A DNA stretch of 13,843 bases, taken from assembly GCA_024408695.1 (NCBI GenBank), contig JAKSUU010000008.1, positions 1-13,843 on the forward strand. Direction: 5' to 3'. The notes under the pieces were generated by a model. It worked only from the letters and a program-made list of their open reading frames with translations, searched no databases and was not told the DNA's origin. The stretch is from Coriobacteriales bacterium. Lineage in GTDB: Bacteria; Actinomycetota; Coriobacteriia; Coriobacteriales; QAMH01. A program made the translations under genes and the position numbers. This document shows positions 1-5,764 of this stretch, in pieces; positions within the stretch are counted from its first letter, which is position 1; every line of letters starts with the position of its first letter.

Positions 1-1078
1 AAAGACGCAAGTCTGGATCTAAATCTTGAACGCTAACAGTGCCAAATAATTTGTCTTCTAAAATTTCTAAGTTTAAATAATTGTAAAAAATACCTTTGAG
101 CAGGGCAACATAACTCAAAGCAACCTGCGGGGGCATAGAATCTGCAACTCTAATTTCAATGTATTTCTTAAGCCGAACATCGGGCCAAAACATAGAAAGC
201 AAATGCTCAATGTCTGTTTTATTCATATCAACATTTGCATATGCCAAAGAAGCGCTCATATAGGCCTTTTCAATTTTGCCATTAATTGTTGTGATAATTG
301 GTGGCGTATCAAAAAGCCAATCAACGTATTTTTCAAAACTAAAGTCATCATCAAACAAATGAGGAATTGTTCCACATCGTGCATTGTCAACCTGTCGCCA
401 AACATTTAAACGACGCAAAATTTGATCATTTGCATGAGCTTCAAAAACTGGCGAATTACTTGCAATATAAGAAAAAATAGGTCCAAGAAGGGTCGCGATT
501 CGCAATTTTCTAACTGCGTCAACTTCGTTAGCAAAGTCAATGCTAATTTGTGTAGAAGCTGTACCACGCATCATATATTGGGGGTGCATGCCCGGAAGCG
601 CGTCCATATATTCGTCCATATATTTATAGCGTTTTTTTGGAATAAGATGCAAATCGCTGACCTTGTCGTGTGGATTGTATCCGAAATTTTGAACAGTATA
701 GTCGTAGGGCTCCACAATTTGTTCAAGACGAAACCTAAAGCGATTATACTCATCCTCTAACTCTTTAATGCTAAGACACGGAGAAATACTAATTTCAATT
801 TGTGCGGCTGGCTCAATTGTAATACTTGCACCAGGGCGCGAACACGCGAGTGGGTGCCCTTCTTCGTCGCGAACAACTTCTGGATAATACTTAGACAACT
901 GCTCTAAAATGTCGCTAATTCCAAGACGTCCGTTTTTTTCAATGTAAGGAACGGTGCATCCATCCTCATCCATGACAAAGTGCTCAAGTTCAACTCCAAT
1001 TAGGCCAAGGTCGCCACCTTTAGACCCAGCCAGCAGATAATCTAAAACTTTTTGTTTATTTGATTGTGTGTAATCCAT
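1..1078 (-). CDS. gshA: Glutamate-cysteine ligase, GCS2 family (3' end missing)
   Basis: Likely joins glutamate and cysteine with ATP to give gamma-glutamylcysteine, the first step of glutathione-type thiol synthesis, in the cytoplasm. The open frame runs from ATG at 1078 off the left edge, giving 359 residues without a stop; I expect some tens more. Visible features are the N-terminal GVELEHF segment (residues 28-34, the E-x-E-x-F pattern of GCS2 ligases, with E30 and E32 as probable metal ligands), a Pro-Gly-Ala-Ser-Ile-Thr-Ile-Glu-Pro stretch before residue 100, and MMRGTASTQISIDF near residue 175, typical of the plant/proteobacterial-type enzyme. It lies 60 bases downstream of glutamine synthetase III on the same strand. 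There is no Shine-Dalgarno sequence before the ATG. A generic GCS2 carboxylate-amine ligase is the alternative; the motifs favour glutamate-cysteine ligase. Confidence 0.82.
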   Translation of the reverse strand, partial: MDYTQSNKQKVLDYLLAGSKGGDLGLIGVELEHFVMDEDGCTVPYIEKNGRLGISDILEQLSKYYPEVVRDEEGHPLACSRPGASITIEPAAQIEISISPCLSIKELEDEYNRFRFRLEQIVEPYDYTVQNFGYNPHDKVSDLHLIPKKRYKYMDEYMDALPGMHPQYMMRGTASTQISIDFANEVDAVRKLRIATLLGPIFSYIASNSPVFEAHANDQILRRLNVWRQVDNARCGTIPHLFDDDFSFEKYVDWLFDTPPIITTINGKIEKAYMSASLAYANVDMNKTDIEHLLSMFWPDVRLKKYIEIRVADSMPPQVALSYVALLKGIFYNYLNLEILEDKLFGTVSVQDLDPDLRL

Positions 1079-1084
1079 AGTTAT

Positions 1085-1092
1085 ATTTTACA
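1085..1092 (-). promoter_or_regulatory. Possible -10 element for a leaderless gshA transcript
   Basis: Reading on the minus strand, TGTAAAAT ends seven bases before the A of the gshA ATG at 1078. No purine-rich ribosome binding sequence occurs in the 20 bases before that ATG. If TAAAAT is a -10 hexamer, transcription would begin on or next to the start codon, giving a leaderless mRNA, which is common in actinobacteria. I see no convincing -35 element, so the assignment is tentative; read-through from the upstream gene is the alternative. Confidence 0.27.
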
Positions 1093-1138
1093 TTAAATTG
1101 AAGCATGAACAGTGGGAACGAAGGCAAGGGCTCATTTT

Positions 1139-3250
1139 CTAAACATAAAAAAGCATATCAACATAGGAAGGAACTGGCCAATAATCTTTAGGAACAAGGT
1201 TTTCAACAGCATCAATCTCTGCCCTAAGTTCACTCATATACTTATTGACCAAATCATCATCAAAAGAAGTGCCGCACTTTATAGCTTTTCTTACACTTTT
1301 AGCCGACTTCTCTAGACGTTCCATCGACGCATAAATTTCTTGAATATGACTTTGCAATCTTACAAGCACTTTTATTTCAACATCACTACAAATTTTAGGT
1401 GATTTACTTGTAGCTTTACTCGCAATTTCCATTTTGCTATTAATCAATTCGCATAAAAGTTTTTCATATTTTAAAATGGCAGGCATATAAAGCTCTCGAA
1501 TCATGTTAAGCATGGTTTTAATTTCAACATTAATTTTTTTTGCATAAAAATCTTTGACAACGCTAAATCGTGCCTTAGCTTCATCATAAGTCACAATGCT
1601 TAAACTTGTAAGCAAATCTATATTCTTTTTCTTGTCGGCAGCCTCTATCGCCTGGCCAGTAAATTGAGAAGATGCACATGCACCCTTGCATCTTACACAA
1701 GACTGCTCTTCCTTATAACAATCATCATTAAATATTATTCCTTTATGCTTTTTAAATGTTTCTTTGCAAATGTCAAATGCGGCAATCTTTGCATCCTTAA
1801 CAGATAATCCTTCTAGTTGATCTGCAAAATCTCTAAAACTCTTTGCAACAGCTGTATTCAAAACTGTATTTGGTGTAGATAAATTGCAGGTTGCACCAGG
1901 CATTCTAAACTCAAAACGATTTCCAACAAAAGCAAAGGGCGATGTTCTGTTGCGATCTTCACCATCTAATTTAAGATTTGGCAAAACATCCACACCTAAA
2001 TCTAGTATTTTATCCTTCGTAACATTAGTATGTTTACCTTTAATAATTGCATCAATTAATGCAGTTAATTGCTCTCCTAAAAAGATTGAAAGCTGAGTTG
2101 GAGGGGCCTCGTCTGCACCCAGGCGCATGTCGGTGTGGTGAGAAGCTACACTAAATCTTAGTAAATCTTTATAGTCATCCACTGCCTTAATAACTGCGGC
2201 TAAACTTAGCAAAAATACAAGATTATTTGCTGGATCCTTACCTGGATCAAGCATATTTTTATCTCCTGCAAAAATCGACCAATTATTGTGTTTTCCTGAA
2301 CCATTAACTCCAGAAAAAGGCTTATCGTTAATTAAACAGAAAAAGCCATGGTGCGGAGCAACCTTGCGCAAAATCTCCATTGTAAGCAAATTGTTGTCAA
2401 CCGCTTTTGTTGTTCCACAAAATATAGGAGCAATTTCATGTTGCGCTGGAGCAACCTCGTTGTGTTTCGTTTTAACTTCTACACCAAGCTTCCAAAGCTC
2501 AATGTCTACTTCCTTCATAAATTCATTGACATTTTCACGAACTGCGCCATAATAATGTTCATCGAGTTCTTGACCTTTTTCGGGCGCACAACCAAACAGG
2601 GTTCGACCGCATAAAATTAAATCGCGTCTTTGTGAATAAAGTTCGAGTGGAATCAAAAAATACTCTTGTTCCGCACCAACCTTGGTATCAATTTGCTCAA
2701 CATCTCGAATGCCTATACAATGCAATACACGCAGGCCTTGTTCGCTTAAAGCTTTCATGCTACGAATAAGTGGAGTTTTTTTATCTAGGGCACTACCATC
2801 AAAAGAAATAAATACACTTGGAATGCATAAAACTTCGTCTTTAATAAATGCATAAGAAGTTGGATCCCATGCCGTATAACCACGAGCATGTGAGCTACGA
2901 CGTAATCCGCCCGACGGAAAAGATGATGCATCGGGTTCGCCTTGTAATAAATTTTCTGCTGTAAATTTTGTTATTGCACAACCATTATTTAATGGCGAAA
3001 TAAAAGAATCGTGTTTTTCAGATGTTGTACCTGTTAATGGTTGAAACCAGTGCGTATAGTGTGTACAACCATTTTCTATTGCCCAGTCTTTCATAGCACT
3101 TGCAATTTCATCTGCATATTTACGATTTAATGCTTTGCCTTGAGTCATTGTTTTATTCAAACTCATATAAGCATCTTTAGAAAGACGCTTTTTCATCACT
3201 TGGTCGTTGAAAACCAAACTCCCAAAAATTTCATCGATTGTCTTGTTCAT
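1139..3250 (-). CDS. glnN: Glutamine synthetase type III
   Basis: Makes glutamine from glutamate, ammonium and ATP in the cytoplasm. At 703 residues it has the usual length of the large type III enzyme. Family hallmarks are THYTHWFQPLTG (63-74) followed by EKHDSF, a Phe-Pro-Ser-Gly-Gly-Leu-Arg stretch near 111, GAEQEYF (192-198, metal-binding Glu), EVAPAQHE (265-272), GVNGSGKHNNWS (314-325, nucleotide/glutamate site) and NRTSPFAFVGNRFEFR (434-449). The ATG at 3250 has a good Shine-Dalgarno sequence, GAAAGGAAG. An oddity is a cysteine cluster, Cys511, Cys518, Cys521 and Cys525, inside what looks like an insertion of about 17 residues between the catalytic and C-terminal helical domains. It lies downstream of a cation transporter gene and upstream of gshA on the same strand. 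Identity is near certain; any role for the cysteines is unknown. Confidence 0.96.
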   Translation of the reverse strand: MNKTIDEIFGSLVFNDQVMKKRLSKDAYMSLNKTMTQGKALNRKYADEIASAMKDWAIENGCTHYTHWFQPLTGTTSEKHDSFISPLNNGCAITKFTAENLLQGEPDASSFPSGGLRRSSHARGYTAWDPTSYAFIKDEVLCIPSVFISFDGSALDKKTPLIRSMKALSEQGLRVLHCIGIRDVEQIDTKVGAEQEYFLIPLELYSQRRDLILCGRTLFGCAPEKGQELDEHYYGAVRENVNEFMKEVDIELWKLGVEVKTKHNEVAPAQHEIAPIFCGTTKAVDNNLLTMEILRKVAPHHGFFCLINDKPFSGVNGSGKHNNWSIFAGDKNMLDPGKDPANNLVFLLSLAAVIKAVDDYKDLLRFSVASHHTDMRLGADEAPPTQLSIFLGEQLTALIDAIIKGKHTNVTKDKILDLGVDVLPNLKLDGEDRNRTSPFAFVGNRFEFRMPGATCNLSTPNTVLNTAVAKSFRDFADQLEGLSVKDAKIAAFDICKETFKKHKGIIFNDDCYKEEQSCVRCKGACASSQFTGQAIEAADKKKNIDLLTSLSIVTYDEAKARFSVVKDFYAKKINVEIKTMLNMIRELYMPAILKYEKLLCELINSKMEIASKATSKSPKICSDVEIKVLVRLQSHIQEIYASMERLEKSAKSVRKAIKCGTSFDDDLVNKYMSELRAEIDAVENLVPKDYWPVPSYVDMLFYV

Positions 3251-3269
3251 TTTTTTCTCTTCCTTTCAA

Positions 3270-3285
3270 AAATTTGAACAAATTT
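3270..3285. promoter_or_regulatory. Palindrome next to the glnN ribosome binding site
   Basis: AAATTTG-AA-CAAATTT is a perfect 7-2-7 inverted repeat immediately upstream of the glnN Shine-Dalgarno sequence, in the 159-base gap between the cation transporter stop and the glnN start. A two-base loop is too tight for a stable RNA hairpin, so a protein-binding operator is the likelier reading. It does not match the GlnR (TGTNA-N7-TNACA) or NtcA consensus. Further upstream on the minus strand I see only weak promoter-like strings (TTTAAT near 3345, TTGATA a little before it). In AT-rich DNA such a dyad can arise by chance. Confidence 0.33.
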
Positions 3286-3409
3286 AATCTACCTAACTAA
3301 ATCTACTAATAGCGCGATAATAAATATTTTATTAATAATCATGTCATATTAAAGTATATCAACAATCAATCCTGCAATCAAAACAAACTATCTATAATAA
3401 AAAACAAAT

Positions 3410-4402
3410 TTATTCCTTTCCGTTCCACTCTTTTTCTTTTATTTGTTGCTGTGAAACCATAAATTTTGAATCGCTTTCAATAAATACTCTTGTAGTCTCA
3501 GGAAATTCCTCTTTAATTCTGCGCTCAATATCATAAATTGCAATTAGACCTTCTTGTGTATCGGCGTCTTTGTTAAATAATACATCAATTGCTAAAAGCA
3601 GGGCGTTTGGTCCAAAATACATACTTAATATTTGACCACAATCTTCAACATATTTGGTGTTTAAAACAATTTCTCTAACTTTATCTACCTCATGAGCTAA
3701 TAAACCTTCACCCACTAATAAATTTTTTGTTTCTGCCAACAACGCAAATGCAACAGTACACAAAAGCACTCCAATACAAATAGAACCTATTGCATCAAAA
3801 ACATGATTATTCGTAGCCTGGCATAAAATTGTTGAAATTAATGTAATTAATAAACCAAGCTCTGCTGCACAATCTTCAAATATTACCGTAAAAACAGAAG
3901 GGTCTTTTGCGTTGTGAATAAATTTTAAAGGGTGTATGTGGCCTCGCTGTTTATTAAATTGTTTAAGGCCAATTGCCAAAGATGTGCCCTCTACAATCAT
4001 CGCTAAAATAATTACGATATAGTTTATAAGAAAACTATCTTGATCAACTGCTGTTTCATGCGTAATTGCATTTATACCTTGAAATAAAGAAACACATCCC
4101 CCTAATAAAAATATAAGTAAACTCACACAAAGGCTGTAAAAGTATAATTCTTTACCATAACCAAAAGGATGCAAAAAATCGGGTTTACGCTGGGACTTTT
4201 TAAGCCCAATAATTACTAAAATTCCATTACCACAATCAACCAAGGAATGAATGCCTTCAGAAAACATGGCAACCGAACCAGAAATTGCAGATGCAATAAA
4301 CTTAATAATTGCAACTACAACATTTCCTCCAATAGCAGCAAGTGCAGTAATTACACCTTCTCCGCTTTTATTTTTTTTCTCTTTAGAATTAACTTTTGAC
4401 AA
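3410..4402 (-). CDS. Cation diffusion facilitator family transporter
   Basis: A membrane antiporter expected to export a divalent metal such as zinc, manganese or iron from the cytoplasm. Its 330 residues fit the CDF family. The first membrane region leads into SGSVAMFSEGIHSLVDCGN (41-59), the family signature, with candidate metal residues His52 and Asp56 in the second helix. A second pair lies in the fifth helix around FEDCAAELG (175-183, Asp177). HPFGYGKELYF (78-88) and the pattern of the later helices resemble the ZnT9-like branch. A soluble C-terminal domain begins near residue 235. The start is TTG, supported by GGAG five bases before it; an ATG just upstream is followed at once by a stop. 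It is divergent from the phosphate permease, with 79 bases between them. The metal specificity cannot be read from the sequence. Confidence 0.9.
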   Translation of the reverse strand: MSKVNSKEKKNKSGEGVITALAAIGGNVVVAIIKFIASAISGSVAMFSEGIHSLVDCGNGILVIIGLKKSQRKPDFLHPFGYGKELYFYSLCVSLLIFLLGGCVSLFQGINAITHETAVDQDSFLINYIVIILAMIVEGTSLAIGLKQFNKQRGHIHPLKFIHNAKDPSVFTVIFEDCAAELGLLITLISTILCQATNNHVFDAIGSICIGVLLCTVAFALLAETKNLLVGEGLLAHEVDKVREIVLNTKYVEDCGQILSMYFGPNALLLAIDVLFNKDADTQEGLIAIYDIERRIKEEFPETTRVFIESDSKFMVSQQQIKEKEWNGKE

Positions 4403-4433
4403 AATTACTCCATATATAGCATATAGGTATTAT

Positions 4434-4455
4434 ATTATTTGAAATAATGTAAAAT
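4434..4455 (+). promoter_or_regulatory. Divergent-promoter region: small dyad and possible -10 for the PiT gene
   Basis: The 79-base gap between the divergent transporter genes contains ATTATT-TGA-AATAAT (4434-4448), a 6-3-6 inverted repeat, running directly into TGTAAAAT (4448-4455), a possible -10 for the plus-strand gene that starts at 4482. The 11-base string AATGTAAAATA around this box recurs at the same kind of position before gshA on the minus strand, which mildly supports it as a promoter element. No good -35 is visible. The dyad may be chance in such AT-rich DNA. Confidence 0.25.
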
Positions 4456-4481
4456 AAATTAATTCTTTTTTAGGAAGAAAA

Positions 4482-5531
4482 ATGACATTAGGAATTACGG
4501 AGTTTTTTGCTCTGGTAGCAACTCACCCTGTGCTACTTGTAATCCTATTTTTAATCATCGTTATTACAATTATTGCAGGAGCCACCGATGCTCCAAATGC
4601 TATTGCATCGGCTGTTGCAACACGTGCCTTGCCAATAAACCTTGCCATAGGACTCGGCGCTCTATTCAATTTTATAGGTCTTTTTGTAATGATCCACATT
4701 GCCCCAGCTGTTGCCGATACAATGTTTACCATGGTTGATTTTTCAGGCGATAGCCACATGGCATTACTTGCTCTTTTAGCGGCAATGATTGCAGCCATTG
4801 CCTGGGGTGCATTTTGCTGGATTTGTGGAATACCAGGCTCTAAATCTCATATGCTAATTGCAGGCATTACAGGTGCAGCCCTTGCTTTAAATGGATTGGA
4901 TGGCATTGTCATTGGTCCTTGGATGAAAGTTATCTACGGCATGATTTTTTCACTTGTTGCTGGATTTATTATTGCTTTTGTTCTTGATAAAATTTTAGTT
5001 TCAACTCTTAAATATGTTGATCGGCGCAAAACCCATGGACCGTTCAAATATATTCAAATTGTTTGCTCCATCCTTTTAAGCTTTTTGCACGGCAGTCAAG
5101 ACGGTCAAAAGTTTATGGCGATCGCACTTTTAGCAATTTCTCTTGCCCTTGGAAGTGAAGGCACAACAAGCAATGATTTTCCATTATGGCTTCTCATCTT
5201 AATATCTCTTGCAATCGGGATTGGAACCACGTTAGGTGCAAAAAAAATTATTAAATCTGTAGCTTTAAGCATGGTTAAAATCGAACCTCGACAAGGAGTT
5301 GCAACAAACATTTCGACAGTGTTTTTATTGTTGTTTACTTCCCTTGCTGGCATGCCTGTTTCTACGTCCCACTGCGCTACATCATCGCTTATGGGCGTGG
5401 GAGCATCTAAAAATCCTAAACATGTAGATTGGAAAATCGCAAAAAACATAGTTTTTGCATGGGTATTAACCTTTCCATGTTGTGGGATTTTAGGCTTTGG
5501 TCTTGCGAATCTTTTTATGATGTTTTTTTAA
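4482..5531 (+). CDS. PiT-family inorganic phosphate permease
   Basis: An inner-membrane, cation-coupled low-affinity phosphate transporter (PHO4 family). The 349-residue length matches the short bacterial form, with about ten hydrophobic segments. The internal duplication is easy to see: GATDAPNAIA (33-42) is mirrored by HGSQDGQK (203-210), and IPGSKSH (117-123) by MPVSTSH (291-297); these are the phosphate-site repeats. In the most familiar members the first two read G-x-N-D and H-G-x-N-D, so here both Asn positions are replaced (Thr35, Gln206) while the adjacent Asp36 and Asp207 are kept. The ATG has an AGGAAG ribosome binding site six bases before it. There is no phoU-like (PhoU/Pit accessory) gene beside it; its divergent neighbour is a metal exporter. 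Sulfate permeases of the same fold are a less likely alternative. Confidence 0.93.
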   Translation: MTLGITEFFALVATHPVLLVILFLIIVITIIAGATDAPNAIASAVATRALPINLAIGLGALFNFIGLFVMIHIAPAVADTMFTMVDFSGDSHMALLALLAAMIAAIAWGAFCWICGIPGSKSHMLIAGITGAALALNGLDGIVIGPWMKVIYGMIFSLVAGFIIAFVLDKILVSTLKYVDRRKTHGPFKYIQIVCSILLSFLHGSQDGQKFMAIALLAISLALGSEGTTSNDFPLWLLILISLAIGIGTTLGAKKIIKSVALSMVKIEPRQGVATNISTVFLLLFTSLAGMPVSTSHCATSSLMGVGASKNPKHVDWKIAKNIVFAWVLTFPCCGILGFGLANLFMMFF

Positions 5532-5535
5532 TTTT

Positions 5536-5575
5536 ATTTTTATAGTCCCATAAAAATTTTGTTAATTTTTTTTAA
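5536..5575 (+). terminator. Weak AT-rich hairpin and T-tract after the PiT gene
   Basis: ATTTTTAT (5536-5543) can pair with ATAAAAAT (5550-5557) around an AGTCCC loop, and is followed by a T-rich run to about 5580. The position just after the stop codon suits a terminator, but the stem has no G-C pairs, so it may be weak or incidental. Confidence 0.35.
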
Positions 5576-5601
5576 TTTTTCTTTCAAAAAATTAGTAAGA
5601 G

Positions 5602-5610
5602 TGTTATATT
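5602..5610 (+). promoter_or_regulatory. Possible extended -10 for nrdD
   Basis: TGTTATATT fits the extended -10 form TGN-TATAAT with one mismatch in the hexamer. A poor -35 candidate, TTTCAA, lies 17 bases before it. If used, transcription would begin near 5617, just ahead of the two NrdR-type boxes, and the nrdD leader would be about 150 bases. A second TATATT lies inside the downstream box at 5663-5668, with TAGACA upstream at only 14 bases spacing. Confidence 0.3.
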
Positions 5611-5624
5611 ACTAAAACACAAAA

Positions 5625-5640
5625 ACACAATATTTAGAAT
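5625..5640. promoter_or_regulatory. NrdR-type box 1 (upstream, degenerate right half)
   Basis: ACACAATATTTAGAAT agrees with the 16-base NrdR consensus (roughly acaCwATATwwaGtgt) across its left half and at the key G, but its right half is degenerate. Its start is 32 bases from that of box 2, about three helical turns, which is the usual spacing of paired NrdR boxes. NrdR represses ribonucleotide reductase genes when dATP is plentiful. Confidence 0.6.
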
Positions 5641-5656
5641 ACTAGACATATTTAAA

Positions 5657-5672
5657 CCACAATATATTGTGT
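5657..5672. promoter_or_regulatory. NrdR-type box 2 (downstream, near-perfect)
   Basis: CCACAATATATTGTGT contains a perfect 14-base palindrome, CACAATATATTGTG (5658-5671), which matches the NrdR box consensus closely. It lies 93 bases before the nrdD start codon. Together with box 1 it points to NrdR repression of nrdD and perhaps of the genes downstream of it. Confidence 0.75.
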
Positions 5673-5680
5673 TTTTGTAA

Positions 5681-5695
5681 ATTGTATTGTATTGT
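5681..5695 (+). repeat. Three tandem copies of ATTGT in the nrdD leader
   Basis: The pentamer ATTGT occurs three times in a row directly after the inverted repeat. No function is evident. It may be simple slippage in AT-rich leader sequence, and copy number could vary between strains. Confidence 0.5.
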
Positions 5696-5764
5696 TTTAT
5701 TTGATTGTTTTTGATAGCAAAAATAAAGAATTAACACAGTTTAAACGCAGTAGAAAGGACCAAA

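Larger units (their letters stand above)
5619..5678. repeat. 15-base perfect inverted repeat enclosing the NrdR boxes
   Basis: ACAAAAACACAATAT (5619-5633) recurs as its exact reverse complement at 5664-5678, separated by 30 bases. The arms contain the outer half-sites of the two NrdR-type boxes, so the whole site is symmetric about 5648.5. The symmetry and spacing suggest a protein assembly site rather than an RNA hairpin, although a long hairpin in the leader is also possible. Confidence 0.7.

Noticed and set aside
203..760. Plus-strand open frames of 68 and 112 residues at the left end
   Set aside because: Both are opposite the strongly conserved glutamate-cysteine ligase frame and have Cys/Trp/Asn-rich, non-protein-like composition.
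3286..3409. Riboswitch or other structured RNA upstream of glnN
   Set aside because: The stretch is almost entirely A and T, without the G/C-bearing conserved strings expected of a glutamine or other known riboswitch.
4405..4413. ATG just upstream of the cation transporter start
   Set aside because: It reads Met-Glu-stop. Its GGAG is better explained as the ribosome binding site of the TTG start at 4402.
5105..5449. 114-residue open frame opposite the PiT gene
   Set aside because: It lies wholly antisense to a clearly conserved membrane protein, has no ribosome binding site or recognisable motif, and is a compositional shadow.
5601..5620. GTGTT...AACAC as a third NrdR box
   Set aside because: Only five-base arms pair across a ten-base gap, and the inner part lacks the ATAT core, so it does not fit the box consensus.
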